64,000 nucleotides of DNA from the NCBI GenBank assembly GCA_034509495.1, contig CM067509.1:1680180-1744179 (forward strand), read 5' to 3'. This DNA comes from Acestrorhynchus altus (lineage: Eukaryota > Chordata > Actinopteri > Characiformes > Acestrorhynchidae). Made by a program: the position numbers and the translations under genes. Below are positions 28,201 to 34,934 of the stretch, one piece after another. The stretch's first letter is position 1. Each line of letters opens with the position of its first letter. The notes under the pieces were generated by a model. The model did not search any database. It had not been told where the DNA came from and saw only the letters and a list, made by a program, of their open reading frames with translations.

Positions 28201-31200
28201 AGCCACAAGGCCACTGGCTTATCCCAGAGACTCCTGTTTAATCATTAAGTGTTGAAAATGTCACTTAGCTTGAACAGTCATGCAGCTAAAGCAGTTTCTC
28301 AGTAAATGAGAGTAGTTGCACAGTTTGAACCCATCAAATGTGATTTATGTTGCATTCAAGATCCCTTTAGACGCTTGCATTTTCCATTTTGCTGATGACT
28401 ATCTGAATGTTCGTTTGCTTTGTGGAAATGGCATTTTTTGCTTGTTTTTTTTTATGTTTTCCCCATCAGATATGATCTCTCCCATCTTTTGCAGATGCTT
28501 GTTTGTGCACTGCTAAGATGTCAAGACACACTGACTACTAATAAAGAAGTAGTTCATAGCGTTGAGCTTTTCTGGCAACAAGAAGGGGGACATAGACTTT
28601 GTTCTCCATTGGTTGTGTCATGATTTGTTTTCTCGTTAGCTCTTTTGCTCTAAATATATAAGCTATATATGGTTTTCCAGACATAAAAAGCAAAGATAAA
28701 AGGGCTCACAGAAGATCAGCAGGCCTGCTGTAGGAAATAGTCTGAAATGGTATACAAAATGTGGTATTTTTACTCCTGAATTTCCCAAGAGAAAGTAAAG
28801 TGTGAGAAAATGCTTGGAGTCAACAGGGAAAAGAGATGAAAAGAGGGATGATGTCCTTATGGATTTAAAATGTGTACTGTAGTCTAGACTTAAATTCCAT
28901 ATAGATTGAAAAATGAAAAACAAAACAAAAAGAAATGGACCGTTAAGCTCAATAAAAAGGAAAATATAAAAAAACAAAGGACACACAAGATAGACTTTAA
29001 AGTCTGAAAAGTAAGACCTTTGTGGGACAGTAGCATATTATTCTGATGAGAACTTTCATGGTACTCTTTACCTTAACCTAGTACCCCATCCTTATTAATC
29101 CAATATCAACAAAGAAATGCAAAAATAAATTACACAACTCAAAACTATAGCACAAAATATAACGCTGTAATGTTTGCTGTTTCCTAGGTTAGCGTTTGTC
29201 TTGTCACTAGCATCTTGTCATCAGGGTAACCTGTGTTTTCTTTTTCAATAATTCTTTAGTTGCTTTACTTTACTGTGGTTTGGGTCACTGTCTTGTTGAC
29301 ATCATGGGAAAAAAAGCCCTTATTTAACCAGGCTAAATATTTTGGAATTGGAATTCATTGTTACCAGTGGATTTAAATCTTTATCCTTTGCTCATGTGTC
29401 ACCTTTTTATTTTTATTTTTATTTCTGTAAAGCTGCTCTGTGATAACAGCAGTAGTTAAAAGCACTATACAAAGAAATTTACTGTATTTTCTGGACTATA
29501 AGCCGCACTGGAATGTAAGCCGCACCCGCAAAGTTTTTAAAAAATCCCTGGAAAATAACATATATAAGAAGAAAAGGCTGCATCTCATTATAAGCCGCAT
29601 TGTTTAAAGCGTGGAAAAAAGGTTGCGGCTTATAGTCCAGAAAATACGGTAGAAATTTGATTATTTCTTAAATGATTGCAGTCTTTCTCCACCATGCTTC
29701 ACAGTTGGGGTGAGGTTTAGTGTTGGTGTCCACTGTTCTTTCTCCTCCAAATACAGTGTTCCATTTTTGTCTCATTTGTCAATGGATCATTTTAGAGTCT
29801 CAGTAGGTCTTTGTGGTTACCATTGAGTTTTTTCTCACCAGTTAGTGGAAGCCCACTCCTAGCAGAGAAGCGACACTCTGGAAATTACAGGTCATCTGAC
29901 CATGGATAAATGTACAGGACTTTCCAGCCTCAAAGCATCTCAATAACACATCATTTCAAATCTTCTGAAATTTTTTTGTTTGGTTTACACTAAACATTTC
30001 CAGTCGTATTTACTGAAGCATAATTTGCCAGTAAGCTCGTAACGCAGAGGTTCACTTACTTTTTTTCAGCCTGTAATGTGAATGTTTGCTCAGTGTGCCG
30101 AGTAAAGGACATTAACTCTACAACTGTGTTATTAGCTTAGTTACATTATATTTATCTCTGGATAGCAATTAGACCACGTCATTAATAATCAATGCAGAAA
30201 CACAAGTAATTCCAAAGAATTCACTTTCCTTTCTTTCAACAAGTCTAGATAAATTCACCAAAGTCATCCCCACATTTTAGAAAAACAGTCTGATCTCTGC
30301 CTTGAAAATAGTTTAAAAGCTTAAAGAGCAAATAAGATCGATAAGCTGGATTCATCCACTCCATTTAATTACTAAATGAGTGGCCAGTTACACAACAGAG
30401 TGCACCAATTTGTCAATGCCATTTCCTCTCACTTTAAAGAGGTGCAGTCTGTTCCCGGCCAAAAAACATTATGCTTTAGGACATTCTAAGAATGGCTTTT
30501 AAAGTACATTTTGTGGAGTCACACAGATTGTATAAAGGACACATTTTCTACATCTTTACCTGGATGTTATTCGACACTATATGGACTGGTGAATCGGGAC
30601 ATCTGCTGTAAGGATTCCATTGCATTCAGTGACAAGTGTGTTAGTGAGGTTAGGCTGTTGGACGATCCCCACCCTGCCTCGTTCCCGACTCCCCAACTTT
30701 TCCCAAAAGTATTGGATGCTGCACAGAACACAGTTCCATTGCTCCACAGCTTAATACTGGAGGTCTTTACGCCTCTCTAGCCCAGGCAGTGTGCAAATAG
30801 GTTCCTGTTTAGAGTCACATTCTGTTGGAATACTTCATACAGGGACAAGTGTGTGCATTTGCACATCTGTGTCAGCAAGGGGTGCAGCTTAAAATAACTG
30901 AATTCTATGCACAGTAGCCCACGATGACAATGTGAAGTTCTGTTTGAAATCTTTAGAAAATAGTCTTTTTGAGTATGATGCTACATGCAGAAAAACATCC
31001 CCTCAGTATGACGCTGCCTCCACCATGCTTCACTGCAGGAACAGTGTTGGCTTGGTGATGAGCAGTGCCTGGTTTCCTCCAGACGTGACACTTGGCATTG
31101 AGTCCAAAGAGTTCAATCTTTGTTTCATCAGAGCAGATCATTTTGTTTCTCATGGTCTGAGAGTGCTTTAGGTGCCTTTTGGCAAACTCCAGATGGGCTG

Positions 31201-34200
31201 TCATGTGAGGTAATTGGTAGAATGTGGGGAAAAAATGTATCACTGTCCTCATCTGACCCACAAGGATTTCATGACTAATATGTGAAGAATGTTTGTGAGA
31301 TATTAATTATTCAGTTGTTTTACTGCAAACAGATTATTGAGAGATAAAGAAGCAAGAAAAGGTAACTGAACATGTGACCCTTTCTTTCTACGTGCAACTG
31401 GTGCATCTCATGCAAATCCTTACTTTACTTACTAATAGCTTATACGGCCTTACAGCTTATAGTCCTGCGTTCACTAAGCTACATCCAACATGTGGATATC
31501 TTGTCAATATATTGCTGTGCATTCTCTGTACAAGTGTGTGTGAACAACCATGATGTCCGTACAGTATGAGTCCATGTACCCTTACACCCCTAGAGAACAA
31601 AGGATTTCAAGTGTAATTGAGAAAGGAAATTGGGTAGATTGATGCCCAGAATTGTACTTTACCACCTATTAAATGGATTAACAAGATTAATAAGCTGGCT
31701 CATTCAAGTCTGCTTAATTACTTTTACTTAGCTGAGAATACAGCAGTTAAATTACCGAGTGCAGTAACAAACAGCCTCAACAGCGTTCTTGATTTCCACT
31801 CTTTTCTGAATTGGAATTTGCTTTTCTCAGACTCTCTCATATACATTGTATGTGTTGATGCCATATTGGTCTTTATCTGCTGCAGCAGAGCCACCCTGGA
31901 TGGATTTTCACTTCCTGGACCTGAAATATCCACCTCTGCTGTCCACCTAACCTAATTTATAAGCTTTTCCATTGTACATTTGGCTTTTACAGTTCCTCAA
32001 GTGCTGTTTTTGTTCTGTTACTATTGGGTTTCTTGTGCTTGACAAACTGCACAAAGTTGTCTGCGAGTGCACACGTGCACACACAGTGCTGATGGACAGC
32101 AGCGCTTTGGTTCCCCTGAAGTAAAAGCTCTTTTGTGCTAAATCCAATCACTTGGCTGATTCACGCCTTTGTAAATATTGAAGGATCATGCAGGAGAACG
32201 CCATCCCCTGTAATCCTCGGCACACAAGTGCAGTCAGGCAGTCTCTCAAATGCATCGCAACACACCTCTTTTAAGGCTGAGAGGGAATTTCAGAATTGAC
32301 CCTGCTCCACTTGATAATACAAAGCCCTTTTGTCTCTTGGCTCCTACACAGCGTACGCGTGTGGGAGGGACACCTAAGTGCATATTGACACATTCAGTGC
32401 CAAGCAAAGAACTACAGGCTGAGCTGGAATTAATATTTATACATCTTTTAGAGGGGCCACTAGCCTCTCGATCGAATAAGCTATAAATATACGCTTTGTC
32501 TCATCATCTTATGCAATCCTCTCCCAGGCCACCCTATTGAGTTCTTGTAAAACGCCTTCAGATATGTTATGATAATAACTAAAACCCAGATGACTTTGAA
32601 GACCGTGTTGGTGTGATTTCATCCTTGAATTTTAGCCCATGGAAAAGAAAGATTTTCAAATCTAGAAAACCAATGTCCATCTTTGTGATTTGCATCATTA
32701 AGCAACATCATACATCATTTTGTAGCTGCAATTCAGCAAGAAAAACATTGTGGCTTAGAATGAATGGAAATCAGCTGGATACTCGGCAGGTACTATTTTG
32801 CCGTTGCTTGTTTCAGTTGTTCATTAGTGGCCTTTTGCTCCCAAACTATCTAGAATTCCATGAGATATACTGGAATACCTGAGATTAAACGTACTGCTGA
32901 TGTTCTCTTTCAGGGAGTCTGCAGATTTGGTACCGACTAAATAAGGAGCAACAGCCTAGTGTGTTCGGCCCTGTTCTCACCAACCTGGCAGATGGAGAAC
33001 TTCACCGACTCCGGCTCCACAGAGAGGGAAAAGATGTGTATGTGCAGGTCAGTCACTTCATTTGATTGCTCAGGGTGCTCCCAATGTTATTAGTGACCAG
33101 CACACCTAGTATACTCGTAATGATCAGGACTAGGTTTCCAAAAAGCATTTTAATGTTAAAGATCACCTTACCTGATATGGGGACTTTTCAGTAAGATGCC
33201 GGATCAACCACGAAAGCGTCATCTATGTGCTAGAGTTCAAAATATAGAAAGAGCACATGAGTATTTGGTAAAATGTCCCTTTACCAGTTGGCAAGTTGAC
33301 ACTTTTGATTGCCCAAACATCCAACCGGAATTCTGCCAGATGCTTGTTAATGGCTCTCGTCTTGGCAGCACTGGTAGATTTGAATTAAATTTGGGAGTTT
33401 TCTGGCACAGACATGATCTATATTAAGTTATGTTCGGGACCTTGGCCAGGCCATTCCAAAATCTTAATGTTAGCTTTCCCCAACCAAGTGTGTTTGGGAA
33501 CATTGTCTAGTTGTAACATCAACTTGTTTCCAATTTTTTAAAGTCTAGCTGATTGTTTGAGGTTACACTAAACATTTCTGGGGTAATTCTCCTTCCACAT
33601 TATTCTAACCACCTTGTGCAATCGACCAGTTCCACTGGCAGCAAAACTGCTATAAAGCACAATGCTACCACCACCATGTTTAACAATGTTCAACTCCTCC
33701 AAACATCCTTCTGGTCATTGGGGCCAAACAACTCAATCTTTGTCTCATTTGGCCATAAAGCTTTCCTCTTTGTCCATATGGTGAATGTTCTTGAGCTTGA
33801 AGGTGTTGATTCTGGAGCATGAGCATCATTTTTGGACAGCAGCTGTAGACAGTGACACTGGTGTTCCAGCAGCTTCATGTCATTCAAGGCAGGTCTTGTT
33901 GTTTTTGGGTTGTTCCTGACTATCTGAACCAGTTTCCTCTGAGGTGAGAGTTACAGTATTGATCTTCCAGACCTTGGCAAAGTGACTACCTCTTATAATG
34001 TTTAGATGTTCGTTTCAACTGATGATGTTGGAATTTGTATCTATTAGAAATTCCTTTTTATGTGGGCAAACTGAGGCTACCAGCTGTGGTCACTCGTGGT
34101 CACTAACAGAAAGATAAGAGATTTAAAGTCTCTCTTGATATTCATGTCCATGTAGGTACATTTCCCACAACTGTAAGTAGGCCAGGTATGCGACTGCAAC

Positions 34201-34889
34201 ATACTGTATATAACAGAAATCCGTTTTGTGTTTTTGTTTGTTTGTTTATTTTTATTTATTTACTTTTGTGCGTGTTTGTAGGTTGATCAAGTCAATAAAA
34301 GGTACACCCTCTCCTACGATGCAGAGTTCAACTCAATGAGGTCACTGACTCTTGGAAAAGTTGCAGGTAAGACAGCAGTGGGCTTGCTCTCTCTCTCATA
34401 GCATATAACACAACATTTAAAGAAACTATGATTTATTATAAAAAATAGAATGAAAATAAAATGCTAAAACGTATTCATCTGCTTCTTACTTTTACCCTCA
34501 AGCAGCCCCAAAACCCCTGAATGCCTACAGAAAGTTAGACTTTGTGATTAAGTGAAGGCCAAATCGATTTTTAAGCACACGGTGATCTTTAACCACGGAG
34601 ACGTTAATATTTTATTCAGTAACTCAAGGTGTCTGACTCTCATTCAGAGGATTAAATATTAATAAAGATGACAAAACAAGGTTGTGTTCCCGAGAGACTG
34701 TGGCAGCTTTGAAAGGAGTGCTTTTGAAATCATACAGGCTTTTGAAAAACAAACATTACACGGGTGAAAGGCTTTGCAACCTTGAGCTTTAATGTTGATT
34801 TTTTATTTTTGTATATTCTGTAATTTGAATAGTTGCTGAATAGGCTTTATATCTTATACTGTTCTGTGTCATTTTAGGTGAAATTATTG

Positions 34890-34934
<45 letters not shown>

